Assembly: GCA_947627625.1 (NCBI GenBank)
Contig: CANQWR010000018.1
Coordinates: 1-32,046, forward strand
Length of the DNA stretch: 32,046 nt
Origin: an uncultured Ruminococcus sp.
Lineage (GTDB): Bacteria; Bacillota; Clostridia; Oscillospirales; Ruminococcaceae
Direction: 5' to 3'
This document shows positions 1 to 6,811 of this stretch, one piece after another. Numbering within the stretch: position 1 is the first letter of the stretch; every line of letters begins with the position of its first letter. A program made the translations under genes and the position numbers. The notes beneath the pieces were generated by a model that saw only the letters and a list, made by a program, of their open reading frames with translations, searched no databases and was not told the DNA's origin.

Positions 1-58
1 GGGTGAACTCCCCGATTAGGGATATGGGGCAAAACCTACTGTCATTCTAAAACAGTCC

Positions 59-76
59 AAAAAAAAAAAAAAAAAA
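59..76. repeat. 18-nt poly-A tract upstream of yjbQ-like gene
   Basis: An uninterrupted run of 18 A residues lies about 25 bases upstream of the first start codon, just before the AGAGAGG ribosome binding site. The preceding 58 bases (GGGTGAACTCCCC and GATATGGGGC) look like the degenerate end of a GC-rich intergenic element cut by the window edge. The tract could be an UP-like element, a curved segment or a slippage site. No convincing -35/-10 pair was found here. Confidence 0.6.
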
Positions 77-101
77 TAAATTTTTACAGAGAGGTTTTTT
101 T

Positions 102-446
102 ATGATATTTGAATTTACTTTGAAAACTCCCGAACACGGTCTTGTCGACATAACCGAGGAGGTCAGGGCTTCCGTCAACGAGAGCGGTGTGAACGAGGGT
201 ATATGTGTGGTTTTCTCTCCACACTCAACTTCCGCAATAGCAATATGTGCAAACGGTACTCTCAGTCGGGAACTTCAAGAAAGCGATTCTCCCGACGAGG
301 ACTCCCTCCTCACGCCGTCGGGTGCAAGTGAGACTATAATTATCTCGGGCGGAAAACTCCTCATAGGCAAAGCTCAGACCGTCTGTTTCTGCGAACTGAA
401 CGGTCCAAGAGAGAGAAAATTTTATGTAAAAATAATGGGAGGTTGA
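102..446 (+). CDS. yjbQ: YjbQ/UPF0047 family protein, short form
   Basis: This 114-residue protein has the family hallmarks: a PHSTSAIAI segment (residues about 40-48, family PHTTAAI) and a C-terminal block GKAQTVCFCELNGPRERKFYV (family GTWQGIFFCEFDGPR). Family members have been linked to weak thiamin-phosphate synthase activity, but the physiological role is unsettled. Typical members are about 130-140 residues. This one lacks most of the central segment with the HxD...GNAAAH motif, replaced by an acidic DSPDEDSLLTPS loop, so two putative active-site histidines are gone. The start is preceded by AGAGAGG with 7-nt spacing. The stop lies 5 bases before the ATG of the sirtuin gene, so the two are probably cotranscribed. 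Family assignment is firm; activity of this short form is doubtful. Confidence 0.85.
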   Translation: MIFEFTLKTPEHGLVDITEEVRASVNESGVNEGICVVFSPHSTSAIAICANGTLSRELQESDSPDEDSLLTPSGASETIIISGGKLLIGKAQTVCFCELNGPRERKFYVKIMGG

Positions 447-451
447 TTCTT

Positions 452-1177
452 ATGGACATTCAGGAGAAAATTAAAAAATTAAGCGATATAGTCGGCGAGT
501 CCGAAAAAATTGTTTTCTTTGGCGGTGCGGGAGTCTCCACCGAAAGCGGTATACCCGATTTCAGGAGCGTGGACGGTCTCTACCACCAGAAGTGGAAATA
601 TCCACCCGAAACTATAGTCAGTCACAGCTTTTTTGTCGGAAATACAGAGGAATTTTACAGATTCTACCGTGAAAAGATGATTGCGGGAAATCCTCAGCCG
701 AACCCTGCTCACCTGAAACTCGCCCAGCTCGAAAAACAGGGTAAACTCACCGCTGTCGTGACACAGAACATTGACGGTCTGCACCAAATGGCGGGCAGTA
801 AAAAAGTCTACGAACTGCACGGAAGTATACACAGAAACTACTGCACAAAATGCGGTAAATTTTTTAATCTGGACTATATAAAAAATTACCCCGAAAATAT
901 CCCCAGATGCGACTGCGGTGGACTTATTAAGCCCGATGTTGTACTCTATGAGGAGTCCCTTGACAACAATATTCTGAACGGTTCTGTGAAAGCCATTTCA
1001 AAGGCTGACGCCCTCATAATAGGCGGTACTTCGCTGATTGTCTACCCCGCTTCGGGTCTTATAAACTACTTCCACGGAAAACACCTCGTGATAATAAACA
1101 AGTCACCCACTCCCGCTGACAGCTCCGCTGAACTCCTTATAGATGACAGCATAGGAAAAGTCCTGTCACAGATATAA
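452..1177 (+). CDS. cobB: SIR2-family NAD-dependent protein deacylase (sirtuin)
   Basis: Sirtuins remove acyl groups from lysines using NAD+, giving nicotinamide and O-acyl-ADP-ribose. All the core motifs are present in this 241-residue protein: GAGVSTESGIPDFRS (25-39) for NAD binding, TQNIDGLH (104-111), the catalytic histidine in ELHGS (H123), and four zinc cysteines as CTKC (131/134) and CDC (153/155). A longer reading begins at TTG 443, but ATG 452 sits 9 bases after GGGAGG (437-442), which overlaps the end of the upstream gene, so ATG 452 is preferred. It lies between a YjbQ-like gene and a nicotinamidase-type gene, an arrangement that would recycle the nicotinamide released by the sirtuin. 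Exact acyl specificity cannot be read from the sequence. Confidence 0.95.
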   Translation: MDIQEKIKKLSDIVGESEKIVFFGGAGVSTESGIPDFRSVDGLYHQKWKYPPETIVSHSFFVGNTEEFYRFYREKMIAGNPQPNPAHLKLAQLEKQGKLTAVVTQNIDGLHQMAGSKKVYELHGSIHRNYCTKCGKFFNLDYIKNYPENIPRCDCGGLIKPDVVLYEESLDNNILNGSVKAISKADALIIGGTSLIVYPASGLINYFHGKHLVIINKSPTPADSSAELLIDDSIGKVLSQI

Positions 1178-1203
1178 AACTAAAAACAGAAAGGAAATCC
1201 AAA

Positions 1204-1716
1204 ATGAAAATTCTCGTTGTCATAGATATGCAGAACGACTTCATTGACGGCTCTCTCGGCACTGCCGAAGCTGTCGAAATCGTCCCGAATGTAAATAAAA
1301 AAATAAAGTCCTACAAAGCACAGGGACTTGATATTGTTTTCACAAGGGATACCCACTATGAAAATTATCTCTCCACTATGGAGGGCAAAAAGCTCCCCGT
1401 CATGCACTGTATAAAAAATACGCATGGTTGGGAAATTTCCCCCGAACTCGACACGGACGGCTGTACCATAATAAATAAACCCTCTTTCGGCTCTCTCGAA
1501 CTCGCCGAATTTATAGCTTCAGACCCAAAGGTCACAGAAGTCGAAATAGTCGGACTTTGTACCGATATATGCGTTATTTCGAACGCTATGATTATCAAGG
1601 CGAGACTTCCCGAAATAAAGATAACTGTTGACTCCTCGTGCTGTGCGGGGGTCACTCCCGAAAGCCACGAAAACGCCCTGAACGCAATGAAGATGTGCCA
1701 TATAGATATAAAATAA
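1204..1716 (+). CDS. pncA: Nicotinamidase/isochorismatase-family cysteine hydrolase
   Basis: The 170-residue protein has the cysteine-hydrolase fold signature, with a catalytic triad readable as D8 (VIDMQND), K92 (NKPSFGS) and C123 (GLCTDICV). It also has the metal ligands typical of nicotinamidases: D49 and H51 (TRDTH) and H68 (MHC). Nicotinamidase converts nicotinamide to nicotinate for NAD salvage, and metal ligands of this kind are what separate PncA-type enzymes from plain isochorismatases. It follows the sirtuin by 26 bases with an AGAAAGGA ribosome binding site, so it is probably the last gene of a three-gene operon. It could act on another amide, but the sirtuin neighbour supports nicotinamide. 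Confidence 0.85.
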   Translation: MKILVVIDMQNDFIDGSLGTAEAVEIVPNVNKKIKSYKAQGLDIVFTRDTHYENYLSTMEGKKLPVMHCIKNTHGWEISPELDTDGCTIINKPSFGSLELAEFIASDPKVTEVEIVGLCTDICVISNAMIIKARLPEIKITVDSSCCAGVTPESHENALNAMKMCHIDIK

Positions 1717-1770
1717 TCGGGGGTTGCACCCCGCTCATTGTATTTCTAAGTGGTGTGAACCCCTTTGACT

Positions 1771-1950
1771 CCCAAAATTAAAACAGTAGAAAATTGTCAT
1801 GGGGGGTTCGGGGGGATTCTTCCCCCCGACGGGGGTCTGGGGGCAAAGCCCCCTGCCCCTCATCGTTCTAATTAAAAAATATTAAATCTCCAAAAAAATA
1901 TAATTTTAAGAAAATTATTTTTTGGGGGGTTTTGGGGACAAAGCCCTCTA
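1771..1950 (+). repeat. Dispersed GC multi-hairpin element, copy A (hairpin 1 plus one GC hairpin and AT tail)
   Basis: It fills most of the gap between the nicotinamidase gene and the end of glgP. The left flank is CCCAAAATTAAAACAGTAG, then GTCATGGGGGGTTCGG. Hairpin 1 is GGGGGG/ATTCTT/CCCCCC. A single second hairpin GGGGGC/AAA/GCCCCC replaces the two seen in full copies. The box CCCCTCATCGTTCTAAT follows, then the AT hairpin ATAATTTT/AAG/AAAATTAT and TTTTTTGGGG. The bases before it (1717-1770) hold a small CGGGG...CCCCG inverted repeat close to the nicotinamidase stop and no gene. Confidence 0.85.
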
Positions 1951-1969
1951 CAAGCAACGTTCCCAAAAA

Positions 1970-2008
1970 TAAAGGGTTCGGAAAAAAATTCTCCCGAACC
2001 CCTTTTAT
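1970..2008. terminator. Bidirectional intrinsic terminator, 3' end of glgP
   Basis: An 8-bp perfect stem GGGTTCGG (1974-1981) and CCGAACCC (1994-2001) encloses a 12-nt AT-rich loop. It is followed by CTTTTATT on the plus strand and by TTTATTTTT on the minus strand. It lies 10 bases beyond the glgP stop and can serve both convergent units. Confidence 0.8.
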
Positions 2009-2018
2009 TATTACAATT

Positions 2019-4364
2019 TTATTCCACGGGCTTTATGTCCCAGACGTTCTCCGCATAGTCCGCAATAGTCCTGTCAGAGCTGAATTTTCCCGCATTGCAC
2101 ATATTCAGCCACTGTTTTCTTGCGAAATCCCTCGTTCCGCACTCGTTTATACACCTGATTTTCGTCTCAACATAGTCCTCAATATCCCCAAGAAGATAAT
2201 AGTGGTCGGGAGCGTGCCAGCTTGCACCGTCAAGGAGGGACATATAAAGTTCCCTGAAAACTCCGCTGCCGTCATCGGAGACAGTGCCGTCTATCAGTGA
2301 GGACACAACTCTCTTTATATTCTTGTTCATAGCAAAGACTTTTCTGCTCTGATAGGTCGGGACTATCTTTTCAAGTTCCTCCACTTTCGCTCCGAATATA
2401 TAATTGTTCTCCTCGCCTGCTTCCTGTACTATCTCTATATCTGCACCGTCATATGTTCCGAGCGTGACAGCACCGTTGAGCATGAGTTTCATGTTGCCCG
2501 TACCCGAAGCCTCTGTTCCTGCCGTGGAGATCTGCTCCGAAATATCAGCACCCGCAACAAGTTTTTCAGCATAAGAAACGTTGTAATTTTGGACAAACAC
2601 CACTTTCAGAATATCCCTTGTATCGGGATCGTCTGACACTATCCTGCCGATTTCGTTTATATATTTGATTATTCCCTTTGCACGCCTGTAACCCGCTGCG
2701 GACTTTGCTCCGAATATGAACGTCACAGGTTTCATGTCCTTGATACTGCCGTCCTTTATGCCGTAATAAATCCACAGTATCGAAAAAGCGTTCAAAAGCT
2801 GTCTCTTGTACTCGTGGAGTCTCTTTATCTGTATGTCAAAAACGGAGTCGGGGTTTACTTCTATGCCGTCGTGAGATTTTATAAACTCCGCAAGCTGTAC
2901 TTTTTTCTGCCTTTTTATTTCGACAAATCTGTCAATAATGTTGTCGTCATCGGCGTACTTTTCAAGCTCTTTCAGCTTGCTCAGGTCCGTTACCCAGCCG
3001 TCACCGATTAGTTCGGTGATAAGCCCCGACAGCTCCATATTGCACAGTGCAAGCCATCTCCTCTGTGTTATTCCGTTTGTCTCGTTCAGGAATCTCTCAG
3101 GATAAACGCTGTACCAATCCGCAAGAACACTGTCTTTCAGAATCTGTGTGTGTATTTCCGCAACTCCGTTTATGTGACTTGACGAATAACAAGCCATATC
3201 TGCCATGTGGATAAGTTCGCCCTTTATTATCTTCATGCGGTTCACTTTCTCTGTCGGCACTCCATTTGCATAGAGTTCTGCAATGAGTTCCTCGTTTATC
3301 TGAATAATTATCTCGTAAATTCTCGGCAGAAGTTCCTCCACAAGCCCTATCCACCACTTTTCAAGAGCTTCCTGCATTACGGTGTGGTTGGTGTAGTTGA
3401 ATATTTTTTTGCACATATTTAGTGCCTGTTCAAAACTATAACCCTCGTTGTCGACAAGCTGTCTTATCAGCTCCGGGATCGAGATGACGGGGTGAGTGTC
3501 GTTCAGCTGTATGGATATGCAGTCGGGGAGGTTGTCAAGAGTTCCGTAACGTGCCTTGTGCTTTTTGATTATATCCGTGAGTGACGCACAGCTGAAAAAA
3601 TACTGCTGTTTAAGTCTTAATTTTTTACCCTCGTTTGTATCGTCGTTCGGGTAGAGTACCCTTGAAATGTCCTCCGCATAGATTTTCTCCCTTGAAGCGT
3701 CAAGATACTTCTGCATATTGAAAAGGTCAAAGTCAAACTCCTTGACGGGTTCAGCCTGCCAGAGCCTGAGAGTTCCGACATTTTCGGTCTTACAGCCAAA
3801 TATCGGCATATCATACGGCACTGCCTTCACGCTCTGTCCGTTGTAATTTATCATGACAGTGTCCTCGTCATGGCGTACAGACCAACAGTCTCCGTATTTA
3901 GTCCAGTCGTCAATTTGCTCCCTCTGCCAGCCGTTTTCTATGGTCTGCTTGAACATTCCATATTTATAGCGTATTCCGTAGCCGTCAAGCGGAAGGTTCA
4001 GCGTTGCGGCACTGTCCAGAAAACAGGAAGCAAGCCTGCCCAGACCGCCGTTGCCGAGTGCGGAGTCCTCAATCTCCTCCATGCACGACAAATCAAGCCC
4101 GAGCTGTCTGAAAATTTCGTCCACATCGTTGTAAATTCCCAGACATATCAGATTGTTGTAAACAGCACGTCCGACTAAAAACTCCATAGACAGATACGCC
4201 GAACGCCTGCCCGAAAGGTGTTTTTCACGGCTTTTGTTCCAGTTTTCCGAGTAAAGTTCCATGACCGTCTCACCGAGTGCGTTGTGAATTTGCTGTGGAG
4301 TAGCCTTTTTCAGGTCTTTCGGCAGTCTCTCCGCAAATTTTTCTCTGAAAATATTCTTATCCAA
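2019..4364 (-). CDS. glgP: Glycogen/maltodextrin phosphorylase (GT35)
   Basis: It releases glucose 1-phosphate from the non-reducing ends of alpha-1,4-glucans using pyridoxal phosphate. The full family pattern is visible: an N-terminal SAYLSMEFLVGR block, EDSALGNGGLGRLASCFLDS, GYGIRYKYGMF, and the PLP site EASGTGNMKLMLNG with the Schiff-base lysine at about 626. The longest open frame begins at ATG 4442, but that start has no ribosome binding site and its ATCATGGG context resembles a repeat edge. The TTG at 4364 is in frame (26 codons later) and preceded by AAGGAGG with 8-nt spacing, giving 781 residues, so TTG is chosen. malQ lies upstream on the same strand, forming a glycogen-use pair separated by repeat element B. 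A candidate promoter and palindrome lie at 4393-4421. Confidence 0.95.
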   Translation of the reverse strand: MDKNIFREKFAERLPKDLKKATPQQIHNALGETVMELYSENWNKSREKHLSGRRSAYLSMEFLVGRAVYNNLICLGIYNDVDEIFRQLGLDLSCMEEIEDSALGNGGLGRLASCFLDSAATLNLPLDGYGIRYKYGMFKQTIENGWQREQIDDWTKYGDCWSVRHDEDTVMINYNGQSVKAVPYDMPIFGCKTENVGTLRLWQAEPVKEFDFDLFNMQKYLDASREKIYAEDISRVLYPNDDTNEGKKLRLKQQYFFSCASLTDIIKKHKARYGTLDNLPDCISIQLNDTHPVISIPELIRQLVDNEGYSFEQALNMCKKIFNYTNHTVMQEALEKWWIGLVEELLPRIYEIIIQINEELIAELYANGVPTEKVNRMKIIKGELIHMADMACYSSSHINGVAEIHTQILKDSVLADWYSVYPERFLNETNGITQRRWLALCNMELSGLITELIGDGWVTDLSKLKELEKYADDDNIIDRFVEIKRQKKVQLAEFIKSHDGIEVNPDSVFDIQIKRLHEYKRQLLNAFSILWIYYGIKDGSIKDMKPVTFIFGAKSAAGYRRAKGIIKYINEIGRIVSDDPDTRDILKVVFVQNYNVSYAEKLVAGADISEQISTAGTEASGTGNMKLMLNGAVTLGTYDGADIEIVQEAGEENNYIFGAKVEELEKIVPTYQSRKVFAMNKNIKRVVSSLIDGTVSDDGSGVFRELYMSLLDGASWHAPDHYYLLGDIEDYVETKIRCINECGTRDFARKQWLNMCNAGKFSSDRTIADYAENVWDIKPVE

Positions 4365-4392
4365 TTCAGATTCCTCCTTGTTTGATTTTTTA

Positions 4393-4421
4393 ATTTTAGA
4401 ACTGTTGACAGTTCCGCTAAT
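4393..4421 (-). promoter_or_regulatory. Candidate glgP promoter with 16-bp palindrome
   Basis: On the minus strand a TAAAAT -10-like hexamer (4398-4393) is preceded by the palindrome GAACTGTCAACAGTTC (4399-4414, arms of 7 with CA between) and then by a weak -35-like TTAGCG. The palindrome would fill the spacer, a usual operator position. The -35 is poor, so this is a tentative call. The 5' leader to the TTG start would be short. Confidence 0.4.
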
Positions 4422-4460
4422 TTTGGGTTTTCGTTTAATCATGGGTGGTTGAGGGTGTTT

Positions 4461-4642
4461 CCTCTGTGGAAATAATCATGGGGGGTTCGGGGGGATTCTT
4501 CCCCCCGACGGGGGTTTGGGGGCAGAGCCCCCAATGGGGGTTCAGGGGGCAACGCCCCCTGCCCCTTATTGTTCATGGGGGCTTGGGTGCAAAGCTCCCC
4601 GATGGGGTTTGTAAGACAACTGCCCCTTATCGTTCTACTAAA
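4461..4642 (+). repeat. Dispersed GC multi-hairpin element, copy B (full, extended)
   Basis: It lies between the glgP start and the malQ stop, antisense to both genes. The left flank is CCTCTGTGGAAATAATCATG. Hairpins follow: GGGGGG/ATTCTT/CCCCCC, then GGGGGC/AGA/GCCCCC, then CAGGGGGC/AAC/GCCCCCTG. The box CCCCTTATTGTTC comes next, followed by a decayed second unit (GGGGGCTTGGGTGCAAAG...) that ends with another CCCCTTATCGTTCTA box. An ATCATGGGTGGTTGAG stretch just to the left (4438-4453) looks like the edge of another decayed copy. Confidence 0.85.
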
Positions 4643-4657
4643 AAAATCCCCAATAAT

Positions 4658-6130
4658 TTACCTGTTAAAAAGCCTGTTCAGTTTCCTGATTTTCTTTGCA
4701 AGTTCTGGGGTAAAGTCACTCTCCTCTGTCCGAAACTGCCAGTTTCCTCCGAGCGTTGACGGCTTGTTCATTCTCGCACTTGCCGGACTTTCCAAAAAGT
4801 CCTGAATCTGTGCACAGGCTGTCTCTGCGACACTCCCCCATGCACTCCTTATTACAGCTTCGGGAATGTCCTTTTTCTTTTTAACTCCGAGATACTTCTT
4901 TGCAAATTTCAGGCTCTTCTTGTCAAGTGACTCCACCCAACCTATTAAAGTCTCATTGTCGTGTGTACCCGTGTAGGCGTAACAGTTCGTCGTAGTGAAA
5001 TTATGGGGGAGGTGTTCATTTTCACTGTCGCTGAACCCAAATTGCAAGACTTTCATTCCCGCATATCCGCACTTGTCAAGCATCGCTCTCACTTCGGGAG
5101 TTATAAAGCCCAAGTCCTCAGCTATTATGTCAAGCCTGCCGAGTTTCTCCTCCGCAAGTTCAAACAGCGTGCTGTCAGGACCTTTAAGCCACTCCCCGAC
5201 AGTTGCGTCCTCGTTTCCGTATGGGATAGCATAATAACTCTCAAAGCCCCTGAAATGGTCTATACGAACAGTGTCATATAGTTCGGATGCGGACTTTATT
5301 CTCTCTATCCACCACTTGTAATCGGTCTTTTTGTGATATTCCCAGTCATAAAGGGGATTTCCCCAAAGCTGTCCTGTCGGCGAAAACTCGTCGGGCGGAC
5401 AGCCTGCCACCGATACGGGCATATGGTTCTTGTCAAACTGAAACAGTTTCGGGTCTGCCCACGCCTCAACGCTGTCCAAAGCACAATAAATCGGTATGTC
5501 TCCGACTATCTTTATATCGTTGTCATTTGCGTACTTTTTAAGCTCTGCCCACTGTTTATAGAACTCATACTGCACAAATCTGTAGAAATTTACCTGCTTT
5601 TTCAGTCTCGTCTGTGCTTCTGAGACAGTCTGTCTCTTCCGCAAAGCTATAGACTCTTCCCACTCGTACCACGCTTTGCCGCCGTTTTCGTCTTTGAGTG
5701 CCATGAAAAGCGAATAGGGGTAAAGCCATTTTTTATTCTTTTCACAAAATTCCCTGTAGTCATGATGTCTCGACGGCTTAAATCTTGAATGTGCAAGTCT
5801 CAGGACTTCAAAACAGTTTTTATAAATTACTCCGTAGTCAACTCTTTCGGGATCACTCCCCCAGTTCATGGACGCAAATTCGTGGTGTTCAAGAAGTCCG
5901 TCGTCTTCAAGAGTCTCGAAGTCAATAAAATACGGATTTCCTGCGTTGACGGAAAAAGACTGGTAGGGGGAGTCTCCATAGCTTGTCGGGGACAGCGGGA
6001 GTATCTGCCAGCACTTCACCTCCGCACTTTTCAGAAAATCCACAAACGCAAAGGCGTGTCTGCCCATCTTGCCTATGCCGTATTCGGACGGCAGGCTTGA
6101 AATGTGCATTATAATACAACTTTTACGCAT
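4658..6130 (-). CDS. malQ: 4-alpha-glucanotransferase (amylomaltase, GH77)
   Basis: It transfers alpha-1,4-glucan segments between maltodextrins, complementing glycogen phosphorylase. GH77 motifs are clear in the 490-residue protein: SSLPSEYGIGKMG near the N-terminus, LPLSPTSYGDSPYQS, the nucleophile in VRIDHFRG (D291), the acid/base in IAEDLG (E338) and the stabiliser in GTHDNET (D391). An open frame runs 70 codons further upstream to 6340, but that part is translated repeat element C (GLGAEPPMGVQGATPP) and is not family sequence. ATG 6130 is preceded by AAGGAGAG at suitable spacing and gives the usual family length. It is probably functionally linked with glgP downstream. Confidence 0.95.
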   Translation of the reverse strand: MRKSCIIMHISSLPSEYGIGKMGRHAFAFVDFLKSAEVKCWQILPLSPTSYGDSPYQSFSVNAGNPYFIDFETLEDDGLLEHHEFASMNWGSDPERVDYGVIYKNCFEVLRLAHSRFKPSRHHDYREFCEKNKKWLYPYSLFMALKDENGGKAWYEWEESIALRKRQTVSEAQTRLKKQVNFYRFVQYEFYKQWAELKKYANDNDIKIVGDIPIYCALDSVEAWADPKLFQFDKNHMPVSVAGCPPDEFSPTGQLWGNPLYDWEYHKKTDYKWWIERIKSASELYDTVRIDHFRGFESYYAIPYGNEDATVGEWLKGPDSTLFELAEEKLGRLDIIAEDLGFITPEVRAMLDKCGYAGMKVLQFGFSDSENEHLPHNFTTTNCYAYTGTHDNETLIGWVESLDKKSLKFAKKYLGVKKKKDIPEAVIRSAWGSVAETACAQIQDFLESPASARMNKPSTLGGNWQFRTEESDFTPELAKKIRKLNRLFNR

Positions 6131-6189
6131 TTCTCTATATCTCTCCTTTTTATTTAATGCCTTTTTGGGACGTTGCCACTTTGAAATAT

Positions 6190-6328
6190 TGGGGACATTG
6201 CCCCCAAAAAATAATTTTCTTAAAATTATATTTTTTTGAAGATTTAATATTTTATTAGAACGATAGGAGACAGGGGGCGTTGCCCCCTGAACCCCCATTG
6301 GGGGCTCTGCCCCCAGACCCCCATGATG
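6190..6328 (-). repeat. Dispersed GC multi-hairpin element, copy C (hairpin 1 missing)
   Basis: In the sense direction of malQ the element reads CATGGGGGTCTGGGGGC, hairpin 2 (GGGGGC/AGA/GCCCCC), hairpin 3 (CAGGGGGC/AAC/GCCCCCTG), TGTCTCCTATCGTTCTAAT, then the AT hairpin ATAATTTT/AAG/AAAATTAT and GGGGGCAATGTCCCC. Hairpin 1 is absent as a unit. If malQ is transcribed from upstream, this copy is in its 5' leader. It is the source of the false N-terminal extension of malQ. Confidence 0.85.
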
Positions 6329-6351
6329 GAAACAAGACACATAAACCGTGA

Positions 6352-6387
6352 GGGATATTATATTATTTCATTTAACAGGAATATCCC
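6352..6387. promoter_or_regulatory. 8-bp inverted repeat overlapping a TATAAT, upstream of malQ
   Basis: Perfect arms GGGATATT (6352-6359) and AATATCCC (6380-6387) are separated by 20 bases. On the minus strand a TATAAT hexamer overlaps the arm nearer malQ. No matching -35 was found, so a regulated malQ promoter is only a suggestion. The same site is also upstream of the plus-strand gene at 6433. Confidence 0.35.
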
Positions 6388-6432
6388 GCAATTTTCTGCA
6401 AATAATAGTGAAAACACGAAACGGGGGATTAT

Positions 6433-6810
6433 ATGAAGTTTTCACAACATCTGTTCGCCTTTTTAATGGGCTATTTTATCTACAGTCTGATTGAAATAAC
6501 CGTCAGGGGCTACACCCACTGGACTATGGCTCTCACGGGCGGTGCTGTCCTCTCGATAATGTACGCCGTCAACAGCAATACCGCTATGACACTCATAAAA
6601 AGCTGTTTTATTGGGAGTGCAATTATAACTCTTCTGGAGCTGACTGTGGGAATTTTTGACAATATAATTATGGGCTGGAACGTCTGGGATTATTCGGAAA
6701 TGCCTCTCAATTTCATGGGTCAGATATGCCTGCCGTTTTCGGTCATCTGGTTTCTGCTGTGCATTCCCGCATACTACTTCTGTCGGACTATAAGACAGAA
6801 ATTCGTCTGA
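6433..6810 (+). CDS. Small integral membrane protein, CmpB-type (PF06541-like)
   Basis: The 125-residue protein has four likely membrane segments (about 5-22, 30-47, 55-77 and 95-118). It matches the putative ABC-transporter type IV/CmpB family by SLIEITVRGYTHWTMALTGG near the N-terminus and WDYSEMPLNFMGQICLPFSV near the C-terminus. The family's function is not established. A GGGGGATT sequence 5 bases before the ATG is a weak ribosome binding site. The gene is divergent from malQ and convergent with the lipase gene, whose stop is only 2 bases away, so transcription from both sides must meet here. No terminator hairpin is visible at that junction. Confidence 0.8.
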   Translation: MKFSQHLFAFLMGYFIYSLIEITVRGYTHWTMALTGGAVLSIMYAVNSNTAMTLIKSCFIGSAIITLLELTVGIFDNIIMGWNVWDYSEMPLNFMGQICLPFSVIWFLLCIPAYYFCRTIRQKFV

Positions 6811-6811
6811 A

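Noticed and set aside
1801..1880. GC hairpins as ordinary rho-independent terminators
   Set aside because: The core hairpins are followed by CCCCTTATCGTTC rather than a T-run, occur in both orientations, and lie upstream of genes as often as downstream.
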